Assembly: GCA_043802925.1 (NCBI GenBank)
Contig: JAZDKP010000245.1
Span: 1 to 25,468 of the forward strand
Direction: 5' to 3'
DNA: 25,468 nt
Source: JAZDKP01 sp043802925
GTDB lineage: Bacteria > Fibrobacterota > OXYB2-FULL-49-7 > JAEUSG01
Part shown: piece after piece, positions 1-8,053 of the stretch
Layout of the letters: each line of letters begins with the position of its first letter
How positions within the stretch are numbered: the stretch's first letter is position 1
Notes under the pieces: generated by a model
Told to the model about the DNA's origin: nothing
The model's input: the letters and a program-made list of their open reading frames with translations, nothing else
The model's database searches: none
Made by a program: the position numbers and the translations under genes

Positions 1-1
1 C

Positions 2-1525
2 TATATTCCCTATGTCCGCCAGCGCGTCCAGAACGAAATCAACGATCATATCAACATCAACATCGACCCCATGACCGCGGTCACGGTCGGGGCCGCGCTT
101 TACGCCTCCACCAAAAGCGTCCCCATCACCACCAAAACACGCGACGCCTCGCGGGCCCAACTCCTCCTCGACTACCCGCTTACCACGGTCGAAAAAAACG
201 TCACGCTCTCCATCCGATTCGACCGCGAACGCACCCAGGGCGTCCTGCCCGAACGCATCTTCGTCGAAATCACGCGCGGGGACGGGGCCTGGAGCAGCGG
301 CCGCATGGAAATGCGCGACAACGCCATCCAGCTTCCCCTGCATCTTGCGCCCAACACCACCAACAGCTTCTCGCTCGAACTCTACGACCCGACCGGGAAC
401 AAGCTCCAGAGCCAGCCCAACGGGCTTTCCATCCTGCAGGGCTTTGAGCTCTCCAACCCGCCCCTCCCCCACGACATCTGCGTGGAGGCGGACCACGAAA
501 AGCTGGGCCATGTCATCGTGCCCCTGCTCATGAAGGGCCAGACCCTGCCCGCGGTGGGTAAAAAGACCTTCACCACGCGCGCCCTGCTCCGGCCCAACAC
601 GGCCGAGGACCTCTTCAGCATCATCGTGCGTGAAGGGGAAATGAACACCCGGCCCGCGCGCAACGTCATGGTGGGCAACATTGCCATCACCGGCGCGGAC
701 CTGTCGCGCCCCGTACCCAAGGACAGCCCGGTCGAAGTCACCCTGCGCATGGACGAATCGCGTCGCATCAACGTCACGGCTTACTTCCCTGACACCGACG
801 AGACCATCCAAAACGCGCTCGAGACCTCGTATCGCGCTGGGCTCGTGGACCAGGACCGCATGTCCGAGGAAATCGACGCGGAATCCAATCGGACCGCGGC
901 CCTGGCCCGCGTCTCATCCGAGGCGGGCGACGCCTTCCGCGAGGATCTCATCGAAATCGCCCGTCTGCTTGTGGAAATCAAGTCCCTCAACACCGGGCGA
1001 CAGGACGATTCCGACAGCGGCTATACCGTGCGCAACCGGCTGAACGAACTTCAAGTCCGGCTCGACGCCATCGAACAGAAGCTCGAATGGCGCGCCGCCG
1101 AATTCGAACTCAATGAAACGTACAAGCACGCCAAAAAAATTGTGGAAATCTTTGGAAACGAAACGCACAAGCGGGCGCTCTCCGAGGCCAGCCTCTCCCT
1201 CGATTGCGCCCTGCAGTCCAGGGAACCCTCGCGCATCGCGGCGGTCACGCGCCTCTTCAGCGAAATCCGCCAGGGCCTTCTCATGGAGCAACCCGGATTC
1301 TGGATCTCCATTTTAAACAACATCTCAGCCACCAGCAACACCATCCGCTGGACCGACCCCCTTTCAGCCCGCACGCTTATCGGAAAAGGCAAATCGCTCC
1401 TCGAGCAGGGCGAGTCGCTCGATGGCATCAAGCAGGTCGTGCGTTCGCTGTGGGGGCTGATGACGGTCGAAGAGAAAAGACGGACGCAGAAGGCCCGCCC
1501 CGATATTCCATTCTATAAAATCTGA
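2..1525 (+). CDS. Hsp70-family chaperone-like protein, 3' part (5' end outside window)
   Basis: The frame is open from base 2, so the visible 507 residues are the C-terminal part of a longer protein; the Met at base 71 is internal. Residues DPMTAVTVGAALYAS match the end of the Hsp70 actin-like ATPase domain (compare DnaK NPDEAVAVGAA). A beta-rich segment of about 100 residues follows (YPLTTVEKNVTLSIRF to GLSILQGFEL), which normal DnaK lacks. Next comes a segment resembling the DnaK peptide-binding beta-sandwich (LPHDICVEAD, LGHVIVPLLMKGQTLPA, FSIIVREGE, VTLRMDESRRINVTAYF), then about 250 charged helical residues that would form a lid. The family role is ATP-driven binding of unfolded polypeptides in the cytoplasm. 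Substrate and co-chaperones cannot be told from this window, and the first ATPase motifs are not visible. The gene is convergent with the esterase gene, 23 bases away. Confidence 0.8.
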   Translation, partial: YIPYVRQRVQNEINDHININIDPMTAVTVGAALYASTKSVPITTKTRDASRAQLLLDYPLTTVEKNVTLSIRFDRERTQGVLPERIFVEITRGDGAWSSGRMEMRDNAIQLPLHLAPNTTNSFSLELYDPTGNKLQSQPNGLSILQGFELSNPPLPHDICVEADHEKLGHVIVPLLMKGQTLPAVGKKTFTTRALLRPNTAEDLFSIIVREGEMNTRPARNVMVGNIAITGADLSRPVPKDSPVEVTLRMDESRRINVTAYFPDTDETIQNALETSYRAGLVDQDRMSEEIDAESNRTAALARVSSEAGDAFREDLIEIARLLVEIKSLNTGRQDDSDSGYTVRNRLNELQVRLDAIEQKLEWRAAEFELNETYKHAKKIVEIFGNETHKRALSEASLSLDCALQSREPSRIAAVTRLFSEIRQGLLMEQPGFWISILNNISATSNTIRWTDPLSARTLIGKGKSLLEQGESLDGIKQVVRSLWGLMTVEEKRRTQKARPDIPFYKI

Positions 1526-1548
1526 AAGCGGTTTAGGGAAAGTGTTGT

Positions 1549-2718
1549 TCAGCGGCTGGAACTCTTTTTCAGAATTTTCCGGATCACCGGTTCCATGACC
1601 GCGGCCTGGCGTACGAATCCAAGATCCGAAGGATGCGTACCATCCACGGTGGCTTCGCCATCCGACCCGAAAAGATTTTCGCCGGGTAGATAGAAGATGT
1701 TTTCCAGGCCTTCGTCCTTAAGTTTATTAAATTCCGTCTTTAAATTCATCCGGCTACCGAGCATTCGTTCAGAGCTTTTTTTTACTAAAAAAGCCTGTTG
1801 ATAATCGGGGGTATCGACAAGCAGTATCGGTGTTTTGGGATGCGATTTCCGGAGGGTACGGACAAACGGCGCCATACGTTCCGTGACTTCTGTGGGCTTT
1901 AAATTTGGAAGGCAATCGATGACATAAAGCGCGGGATCCAGTTCAGCCAGGAGTTCGGCCATCTCCGGTTCCATGATGGCATTGCCTGAAAAGCCGAGAT
2001 TGATGACTTCCCGGTTCAACGCGCGGCCCAGTTGCGCCACGTGGGGCATACCGGGACGCGAGGCGCAGCCGCCCTGAGTGATGGAGGTGCCGTAGAACAC
2101 GATGGGCTTTATCTTCGCCGGTCTCAACGGGATTGCGCTCACTTCCGCCTCATTTGGAAATCCAAGTTGCAGAGACTTGAGCTGATTATACAAGGGGAGA
2201 TAAAGCAAATACTCCCTTCTCTGTTGGGTGATTGGATCGTTCATCAGCATAAATTCATTATCCGGAAACGCGTTAGTCCGGCCGACGCCACACCAACGCC
2301 AATGTCCGTCGGGCGTTTTGACGTACAAATCGATTCCGCTCACGCCGTTAGCCGGGAAATGGTCCATGGCGAGGTTCTTTTTCCCAAGGGTCCATTTCGC
2401 CTTGATGGCCGTCGCATCGGTCAGAAAGCGAACGCATAATCCAGCCGCGTCTTTGGAAAGGTTCCAGACTTCGGGCCGTACTGTTTTTTCGGCCTTGGCC
2501 GGCAGCCGATCGTACTTTTCCTGAGTACCGTCCCAACCCTTGCCTTCCAGGGCAAAAAGCCCCAGATCGTACCAGAGGATTTTACCGGAGGAATCGGGAA
2601 CCGCTTTATCGGCTGGAATGACGGGCTGACTCGAAACACGCATATTCAATATGATAATTATTGCCAGAAAGGATAGGAAATGGAAATCCATACGATTCCT
2701 TGTTTTAGGGGTATCCAT
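1549..2718 (-). CDS. Secreted SGNH/GDSL-type esterase with GxDLY N-terminal domain
   Basis: This is a predicted exported hydrolase of about 389 residues, probably a carbohydrate esterase or deacylase. The N-terminus has a hydrophobic signal or anchor (FHFLSFLAIIIILNM, about residues 12-26). A beta-sandwich follows with the SGIDLYV signature of the GxDLY domain that precedes some SGNH hydrolases. The catalytic blocks are GTSITQGG (nucleophile Ser near 212), GFSGNA (block III Asn near 246) and DGTHPSDLG (Asp near 359, His near 362), so the active site looks intact. The start is taken as the ATG at 2718, whose A is the last base of the kinase stop codon (TGATG), which suggests translational coupling. 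A GTG one codon upstream and an ATG at 2691 are alternatives. What is removed from the substrate (acetyl or other acyl group) is not visible in the sequence. Confidence 0.88.
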   Translation of the reverse strand: MDTPKTRNRMDFHFLSFLAIIIILNMRVSSQPVIPADKAVPDSSGKILWYDLGLFALEGKGWDGTQEKYDRLPAKAEKTVRPEVWNLSKDAAGLCVRFLTDATAIKAKWTLGKKNLAMDHFPANGVSGIDLYVKTPDGHWRWCGVGRTNAFPDNEFMLMNDPITQQRREYLLYLPLYNQLKSLQLGFPNEAEVSAIPLRPAKIKPIVFYGTSITQGGCASRPGMPHVAQLGRALNREVINLGFSGNAIMEPEMAELLAELDPALYVIDCLPNLKPTEVTERMAPFVRTLRKSHPKTPILLVDTPDYQQAFLVKKSSERMLGSRMNLKTEFNKLKDEGLENIFYLPGENLFGSDGEATVDGTHPSDLGFVRQAAVMEPVIRKILKKSSSR

Positions 2719-4169
2719 CACACTATTTGCAATACGGATATGGTAAACCAGAACGTGGTTCCTTTTCCAATTTCCGATTCAACCCATATTTCCCCGCCAT
2801 GCCGTTCTACGATTTTTTTGCAGACAGACAAACCAATACCAGTGCCTTCGTATTCTTCCCGGGTGTGCAACCGTTTGAAAATCTGGAAAATCCTCTCAAA
2901 ATGTTCAGAGGCGATGCCAATGCCATTGTCATGAATCCCCATGACCCAGATTTTTGCTTTCTGTTTTGCCGACACATGAATCTCCGGCGTTCTTTCTTTG
3001 CAGAATTTGAGCGCATTGCCAATAAGATTCTGGAACAACTGAATAAGCTGTCCTTCGTCCGCCATTACGTTAGGCAACGGGTCATGGGTTACGTGTGCCT
3101 TTTTCTCTTGAACGGCTATTTCGAGATTCTTGATTGCGGTCTCGAAAACATGATCGCATTCCACAGGCTCGAATGATTTTCCGTTGGTGTTGACACGCGA
3201 GTAGGTCAACAAGTCATTGATAAGCCGCTTCATTCGTTTGGCTCCATCGACGGCAAACCCAATGAATTCTTTGGAATCCGAATCAAGTTTGTCCTTGTTG
3301 CGTTTTTCCAAGAGCTGCATGTAACTCGATACCATACGCAAAGGTTCTTGCAGATCGTGGGAAGCCACATAGGCAAACTGCTCAAGCTCATTATTGGATC
3401 GTGTGAGTTCTCGCGTGCGTTCTTCGACTTTCTTTTCCAGGCAGACATTCAGCATTTCCACTTCTTTCTGGATATTAATAAATCGGTCCTGCAGTACATA
3501 ACCCATTGTCAAGACAATGCCCATAAAGGCGTATTCAGTCAAATAAACGAAAGCATATACTCTTTCTCCTACCAAAGCGTCATTGATGAACGCCAGGTAC
3601 AACAAAAAGAATGAACAAATCATTGGAATTACTTTTTGGTTCGGCGCGGAACGGTGGTAGCGGATAAGCTGGTAAATGAGATAGGCAAACAATAAGATGC
3701 CGACAGCAAACATGAGCGTCAATAGAATCCCTATGCTGCATTCATAATAAATGATTTTTGAATGACCGAAGCTTAGGGTTTTTATGGCCGGCTTTGCCAC
3801 CGTTAACGTTAATTCGTTCGAAACGGTCATCACCACCAAAAGCATCGCGCCGTAATAGAGCATTGCCAATTTATCCACGATGCCAACCTTGGATTTGGTG
3901 AAATCCTTTGTAAACCCTAGGATAGAGATGGCAATCAGGCAGACGGATGCATTTTGTCCTACTTGCCATTTTACGCCTTCGGCCAGGGAGGTGGCGCAAT
4001 AAAGCCCTGCTGCGCAACAAATGTCATAGAGAGCCACAGAAAAGCAGGTAAAGGCAAAAGTGAGGGCCTCCTTTTCATTCCTTCGCCGAGTATACAAGAT
4101 GAGATAATAGGTCCCGACATAAACGCACACCGACGCCATAATGATATCCGGTAAAGACGATAAAGGCAT
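2718..4169 (-). CDS. Seven-transmembrane sensor histidine kinase
   Basis: The 483-residue protein starts with about seven hydrophobic segments (roughly 8-26, 35-57, 73-88, 101-117, 141-168, 181-199 and 206-225). A coiled coil follows (230-262), then a HisKA dimerisation domain with the phospho-acceptor His271 in SHDLQEP. The ATPase domain has an N box (NLIGNALK, 381-388), a G1 box (DNGIGI, 414-419), an F box (IFQIFKRLH) and a G2 box (GTGIGLS, 442-448). All catalytic elements are present, so an active membrane kinase is expected. The HDLQEP type is common in kinases that signal through separate response regulators. No classic regulator lies beside it; the nearest receiver domain (5371) is degenerate. 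The start is ATG with GAGG about four bases upstream. The gene is clearly AT-richer than its neighbours. The signal sensed is unknown, but its position between a Gate-type membrane protein and an esterase suggests a shared role. Confidence 0.92.
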   Translation of the reverse strand: MPLSSLPDIIMASVCVYVGTYYLILYTRRRNEKEALTFAFTCFSVALYDICCAAGLYCATSLAEGVKWQVGQNASVCLIAISILGFTKDFTKSKVGIVDKLAMLYYGAMLLVVMTVSNELTLTVAKPAIKTLSFGHSKIIYYECSIGILLTLMFAVGILLFAYLIYQLIRYHRSAPNQKVIPMICSFFLLYLAFINDALVGERVYAFVYLTEYAFMGIVLTMGYVLQDRFINIQKEVEMLNVCLEKKVEERTRELTRSNNELEQFAYVASHDLQEPLRMVSSYMQLLEKRNKDKLDSDSKEFIGFAVDGAKRMKRLINDLLTYSRVNTNGKSFEPVECDHVFETAIKNLEIAVQEKKAHVTHDPLPNVMADEGQLIQLFQNLIGNALKFCKERTPEIHVSAKQKAKIWVMGIHDNGIGIASEHFERIFQIFKRLHTREEYEGTGIGLSVCKKIVERHGGEIWVESEIGKGTTFWFTISVLQIV

Positions 4170-4211
4170 GTTACCTCACTCCCTTAAAAACAAACTCCTG
4201 CTCTTATAAAT

Positions 4212-5135
4212 CTAACGCCGCCGGCTCACCAGGGCTCGGTAGGCCCACACCGCCACGGTCGCGATGACGAGCCGGGGAAAGGTGATCCATGGCGCCGACG
4301 CACCGATGGCAACAAAAAGCAACGTGTCCTCGAGCAGCGAGTGGCAGGTGGCAATGAATACGTTCAGTTCACGAATGTCACGGTCGCTGATTTTTCCCGC
4401 CTCCCGTTCCGCCATGATGACCCCGCCGCCATAGGCCAGCCCCAGCGTGTTTGCCACCACAAAAAGGAAACCGGTTTCCGGGGTGAGCCCCATCAGCCGG
4501 AGCAGGGGCCCAAGCGCCCGTGACAGGTGCAGGGCCGCCCGGCTTTCTTCAAGGAAACGGTTGAGCGTCATCAGTCCCACGATGAGGAGGGTAATCTTTG
4601 CAATCAGAAGAAGGCTCTTGGCCGACCACGCGGCGAGCATCTGTGTAAAAGGAACCACGGTCACGATGGGTAGTGCGGCTGCGTTCCGGGCAAAGTCCGG
4701 CGCATGCCCGGGCATCATGAAATTGAGCGCGACCCCTCCGAGCAGCGCCGCAGCCAGCCGGTAGAGCACCATGAAGAGGGCCGAAGAGCCCGCCTTTTTC
4801 TGTACCACGGCCTCAATGGGAATGTTATGGAAAAAAAGCACCATGAGCGCGAGGAGGGTGGTTTCGCGTCCTGTCATTGGCAGGGTAATCATGACCGCGA
4901 TGGCAGAGTAACAATTCAGCAACGCACCGCTCACAAACGCCAGCGCCGCCGAACCCGGGAGGCCAAAGAGCACGAACGCCGGGGAAATGGCCGTGGAAAG
5001 GAGCTGGAGCAGGCCGGTCCAATCAAGCAAAGCCACGGCAAACGAGACCGGGACCATGATTTTGAGTAACGTCCAAGCGCTTTTCAGCCCCTGGCGGCCG
5101 CCCAGGAGTATTGATTTTCTTATTATTGGAAGCAT
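4212..5135 (-). CDS. Gate-domain (nucleoside recognition domain) membrane protein
   Basis: This is a 307-residue polytopic inner membrane protein with about eight hydrophobic segments. Two internal repeats resemble the Gate/nucleoside-recognition fold found in SpmA/SpmB, in YjiH-like proteins and in parts of nucleoside and iron transporters. The first centres on GLPGSAALAFVSGALLNCYS (58-77) and the second on LTPETGFLFVVANTLGLAYG (217-236). Conserved-looking polar patches are NIPIEAVVQKK (104-114) and CHSLLEDTLLF (264-274), the latter a possible binding site inside the membrane. The likely role is transport or sensing of a small solute; no substrate can be named. It is the first gene of a run with the histidine kinase, 42 bases downstream with no terminator between them. 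The ATG at 5133-5135 has no good Shine-Dalgarno, so the exact start is less certain than the reading frame. Confidence 0.8.
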   Translation of the reverse strand: MLPIIRKSILLGGRQGLKSAWTLLKIMVPVSFAVALLDWTGLLQLLSTAISPAFVLFGLPGSAALAFVSGALLNCYSAIAVMITLPMTGRETTLLALMVLFFHNIPIEAVVQKKAGSSALFMVLYRLAAALLGGVALNFMMPGHAPDFARNAAALPIVTVVPFTQMLAAWSAKSLLLIAKITLLIVGLMTLNRFLEESRAALHLSRALGPLLRLMGLTPETGFLFVVANTLGLAYGGGVIMAEREAGKISDRDIRELNVFIATCHSLLEDTLLFVAIGASAPWITFPRLVIATVAVWAYRALVSRRR

Positions 5136-5262
5136 TGGCTGGTAAAAATATAAACATTCAACCGGAGCGGCTGGTTAAGGAAAGAAAAGAAACCAGTCGC
5201 TGAGGGGTACCCATAAAACCCCTTCCGTTTGTTGATACAAATCACATCTCCCCTGCCTTTTT

Positions 5263-5294
5263 GGACAAAATAGTCTCACGTCCCTGTTTTGTCC
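5263..5294. promoter_or_regulatory. 8-bp perfect inverted repeat in a divergent spacer (candidate operator)
   Basis: GGACAAAA at 5263-5270 is matched by TTTTGTCC at 5287-5294, with 16 bases between. It lies in the roughly 235-base spacer between the Gate-domain gene (-) and the receiver-STAS gene (+), about 75 bases before the start of the latter. Nothing follows it that looks like a terminator tail in the direction of a preceding gene. A protein-binding site is therefore possible, but there is no direct evidence. The rest of 5136-5370 holds no recognisable gene. Confidence 0.3.
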
Positions 5295-5370
5295 TGAAAC
5301 ACCCCTTTTTTCATTAAATTTTGCCTCTTTTTCCGGCACGGCCATTGCAGTTCCAATAAGTGAGGTCAAC

Positions 5371-6156
5371 ATGAACAAATGGATGGGAAAAGCCCTGGTC
5401 ATTGATGAAAACCTGACCCAGCGTAAAACGCTATCCGGTTACCTCTCCGCCCACTTTGAATGCTTCGACTGCGCCAACCCCGAACAGGCGCTTGAACTCA
5501 TTCGCGACAACACCTATGCGCTGATTATCACTGAAATACGCTTTTCGGGCCGCATGCAGGAAGATTTCCTGACAGGCATCAAGGAACACCAGCCGGGTGC
5601 CCGCATCCTGGCCTCCACCGCATTCGCCTCACCGGAGACGGTGTACGCGGCCCAGCGTGGCCAGGCGGATGGCCTTCTCGTAAAGCCCATCCAGGCCCGC
5701 ACGCTTTATTCAAAAATTGACGCGCTCTTTGAATTTCCTGTCCAGCCCATCCGCCGTTCACTCCCGCTTCTGTCGGAACTCCGCATCACACTGGTGCGCG
5801 AGGGCGCGTTCGCCATCCTAAAACTTGCCGGCAAAGTGACGGGCCCGGCCTGCCATACGCTCCGAAACATGCTCTGCAACCTTATCCGCAAAGGTGTCCG
5901 CCGCATCGCCATGGACCTGGAAAATGTCACGCACATCGACAACACCGGTCTCCAGCTCATCCACCAGGTTTGCCATTCGCTTAAAATTCTTTCGGGAGAG
6001 CTCTGCCTCTTCAATATCATGAAGGTGCTGGGCCGGATTACGGAACATCTGGACGTTATAACCAACGTCCGGCTTTTTCTGGACAGGGATGAATTTGAAG
6101 CGGGCGCGTTAACGGTCACCGGCTACCGGATGGCCTTCCCGCAGTCGCAGCGCTGA
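5371..6156 (+). CDS. Degenerate receiver domain fused to a STAS domain
   Basis: The 261-residue cytoplasmic protein has two domains. Residues 6-122 form a response-regulator receiver: acidic pair D12-E13, switch residue T83, conserved K105 in VKP. The phosphorylated Asp is replaced by Glu55 (LIITEIRF). Residues 136-240 form a STAS domain of the anti-sigma-factor antagonist type (GAFAILKLAGKVTG, IDNTGLQLIHQV). SpoIIAA/RsbV proteins carry Asp-Ser before the Gly turn; here it is Asp190-Asn191-Thr192-Gly, so the usual phospho-serine is Asn and Thr is next to it. The design suggests a partner-switching regulator whose receiver is locked or works without phosphorylation. The start is ATG with GAGG at 5362-5365. 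It is convergent with the sigma factor gene 16 bases away, a suggestive but unproven link to transcription control. Confidence 0.88.
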   Translation: MNKWMGKALVIDENLTQRKTLSGYLSAHFECFDCANPEQALELIRDNTYALIITEIRFSGRMQEDFLTGIKEHQPGARILASTAFASPETVYAAQRGQADGLLVKPIQARTLYSKIDALFEFPVQPIRRSLPLLSELRITLVREGAFAILKLAGKVTGPACHTLRNMLCNLIRKGVRRIAMDLENVTHIDNTGLQLIHQVCHSLKILSGELCLFNIMKVLGRITEHLDVITNVRLFLDRDEFEAGALTVTGYRMAFPQSQR

Positions 6157-6174
6157 AAAAAAGCCCCTGAAGCT
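6156..6174 (-). terminator. Weak candidate terminator after the sigma factor gene
   Basis: Read on the minus strand, a short wobble-containing stem (AGCTTCAGGGGCT) overlaps the sigma gene stop codon and is followed by seven T residues (plus-strand A run 6156-6162). The stem is only about five pairs, two of them G-T, so it may be inefficient. Confidence 0.3.
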
Positions 6175-7030
6175 ATTCTTTATTGACGTAGAACTTGCGC
6201 AAAAGGGCGTTGCGCGAAGGATGCTTGAGCCGTTTGATGGCACGCTCCTTGATTTGCCGGATGCGTTCACGGGTGAGGCCGTACTTGCTTGCGATTTCCT
6301 CGAGCGTATGGCTCCGGTCGCAATCGATGCCGTAGTAGAGCCGAAGAACCTCGGCTTCGCGCTTTTTGAGCGTGCCCAAAAGCTCGGAGATTTCGTTGGA
6401 AAGGAAATACCCGTCGATGTTTTCGTCGGGCGAAGGGGTTTGCTCATTGGAGATGAGGTCGAGGAGGGTGCTGTCGTCCTCGCTGTCGAACGGGGAATCG
6501 AGCGAACTGTGGCCGCTGCCGATGGCAAAGGCCTCGCGCACATCGCTCTCGTCAATCTTGAGATGGGCCGCGATTTCCTCGGTGGTGGGATAGCGCTTGA
6601 ACTTCTGTTCGAGTTTGTTGACGATTTTCCCGATGTTGTGGATGGTGGAAACACGGTTGAGCGGGAGCTTCATGATGCGGGACTGTTCGGACATGGCCTG
6701 AAGGATGGCCTGGCGGATCCACCAGACCGCGTAAGAGATGAACTTGTAGCCCTTGGTTTCGTCGAAGCGCTTGGCCGCGCGGATGAGGCCGATATTGCCT
6801 TCGTTGACAAGGTCGGAGAGCGGCATCCCCTGGTTTCGGTAGTTGGAAGCCACGGAGACCACGAAGCGAAGGTTGGACTCCACGAGCTTTCGCATGGCTT
6901 CCTTGTCGCCCTTCTTCACCTTGATGATGAGGTCGTGCTCTTCTTCCCGCTTAAGGGGCTTGAATTTAGCGATTTCTTTGAGGTAGAGATTAAAGGAATG
7001 TTCGGTTTCAGGGGTAAAGCTGCTCTGCAT
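6173..7030 (-). CDS. rpoD: RNA polymerase sigma factor, primary (RpoD/SigA) type, short form
   Basis: This 285-residue protein directs RNA polymerase to promoters. Region 1.2 is at about 11-40 (HSFNLYLKEIAKFKPLKREEE). Region 2 is at 47-115, with the -10 recognition and melting helix (FDETKGYKFISYAVWWIRQAI). Region 3 is at 118-170 and region 4 at 215-272, with the -35 helix-turn-helix (LEEIASKYGLTRERIRQIKERAIKRL). Region 1.1 and the long non-conserved insert of E. coli RpoD are absent; this size is typical of primary sigma factors in Bacteroidota and relatives. The start is ATG with AGGAAGG about five bases upstream. Whether it is the only housekeeping sigma or an RpoS-like paralogue cannot be settled here, but the RpoD-type region 2 and the FCB-like length favour the primary factor. 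Confidence 0.9.
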   Translation of the reverse strand: MQSSFTPETEHSFNLYLKEIAKFKPLKREEEHDLIIKVKKGDKEAMRKLVESNLRFVVSVASNYRNQGMPLSDLVNEGNIGLIRAAKRFDETKGYKFISYAVWWIRQAILQAMSEQSRIMKLPLNRVSTIHNIGKIVNKLEQKFKRYPTTEEIAAHLKIDESDVREAFAIGSGHSSLDSPFDSEDDSTLLDLISNEQTPSPDENIDGYFLSNEISELLGTLKKREAEVLRLYYGIDCDRSHTLEEIASKYGLTRERIRQIKERAIKRLKHPSRNALLRKFYVNKE

Positions 7031-7156
7031 GGCACCTTCCTGTTAATTTCTGGAAACTTAAAAAATAATACTTTTAGCGGGGAATAATAAAATATATTAT
7101 TTTTTTCTTTCGAACAACGCACTTTTTCCTGTTTTTAATAAAAAAAAGCCTTTATT

Positions 7157-8050
7157 ATGGTCTTTGCCGCCCTTTCGATTCTTTCAAAACTCATAAATAT
7201 CATACCTTTACCGGTGCTGGCAGTGTTGGCCCAAGGACTCGGACTTTTAATTTATTATTGCGTACCCTACCGGAAATGGCTCATCCTCATGCAAATGGAA
7301 AAAGCGCTGGGCACGGAACTGGATAAAAAAGCCATCCGCGCGCTGGCCCGGAAAAACTATATCCATTACGCCTCGGTCTTTTTTGAGTCCATGATTCTGG
7401 CCGCACAGCGTCCCGAAGACCCGACCTATTTCAATATCCACACCTCCTTTCAGAACCGTGAAATACTCGATGCGGCCCTTGCGGAACACAAAGGGGTCAT
7501 TATCATCGGCGGCCACGTGGGATGCTGGGAGGCCATGGGCGGCATGGTGGGCCGTTTTTTCGCGCCGGTCACCGTGGCCGTCAAACTGGTCAATTCCCCT
7601 GCGCTCCAGAAGTTCCGCGAACATATGCAGCGCCAGCCCGGGGTCACGCTCATTGACAGCCGGATGGGGCGAAGACGGGTCGTGCTGCTCCTGAACGCCT
7701 TGCGTAAGGGCGAAATGCTCGGCATCTTCCTCGACCAGTACCGCACCGGGGAGCCCTTTGCCCCCTTCTTTGGCCATGCGGCACGGACCAATTCCACGGC
7801 CGCGTTGCTCCACATCAAGACCGGCGCCCCGGTCGTCCAGTTGCACTGCATTCGCGAGCGGCTGGGCTTTTTTAGGCTCGAATTGGATGCCGTGGACATC
7901 ACGGGCATCGACCTTACGGCATCCGATGCCGTGGTGCGGCTCAACACGGTCTTCAACACGTCCCTCGAAGGGGCCGTGCGCAGGCACCCGGACCAGTGGC
8001 TCTGGGCGCACCGGCGCTTCAAGGATAATCCCGACTTCCAATATAATTGA
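7157..8050 (+). CDS. LpxL/HtrB-type lipid A late acyltransferase
   Basis: The 297-residue membrane-anchored protein belongs to the lysophospholipid acyltransferase superfamily that adds secondary acyl chains to lipid A. It has a hydrophobic N-terminus (about 5-35), the catalytic HX4E motif HVGCWE (His120, Glu125), a DQ pair (193-194) in FLDQYRTGEPF, and the later FFGHAARTNSTAALLHIKTGAPVV block typical of LpxL/LpxM. Length is close to the family norm of about 300. The ATG at 7157 follows an A-rich stretch without a Shine-Dalgarno, but no other plausible in-frame start lies nearby. The racemase-family gene begins three bases after its stop, so they are probably co-transcribed. It supports a diderm cell with LPS. 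Confidence 0.88.
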   Translation: MVFAALSILSKLINIIPLPVLAVLAQGLGLLIYYCVPYRKWLILMQMEKALGTELDKKAIRALARKNYIHYASVFFESMILAAQRPEDPTYFNIHTSFQNREILDAALAEHKGVIIIGGHVGCWEAMGGMVGRFFAPVTVAVKLVNSPALQKFREHMQRQPGVTLIDSRMGRRRVVLLLNALRKGEMLGIFLDQYRTGEPFAPFFGHAARTNSTAALLHIKTGAPVVQLHCIRERLGFFRLELDAVDITGIDLTASDAVVRLNTVFNTSLEGAVRRHPDQWLWAHRRFKDNPDFQYN

Positions 8051-8053
8051 CGG

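Noticed and set aside
5175..5402. A 75-codon minus-strand frame with a signal-peptide-like start, in the spacer before the receiver-STAS gene
   Set aside because: It overlaps the start and ribosome site of the well-supported receiver-STAS gene, has no ribosome site of its own that I can see, and its C-terminal half looks like no protein.
6221..7087. A 288-codon plus-strand frame opposite the sigma factor gene
   Set aside because: Antisense of a conserved sigma factor; hydrophobic composition arises from the complementary codons.
7083..7101. AT palindrome AATAATA/TATTATT between the sigma gene and the acyltransferase gene
   Set aside because: The spacer is so AT-rich that such symmetry is expected by chance; no clear promoter boxes could be fixed around it.
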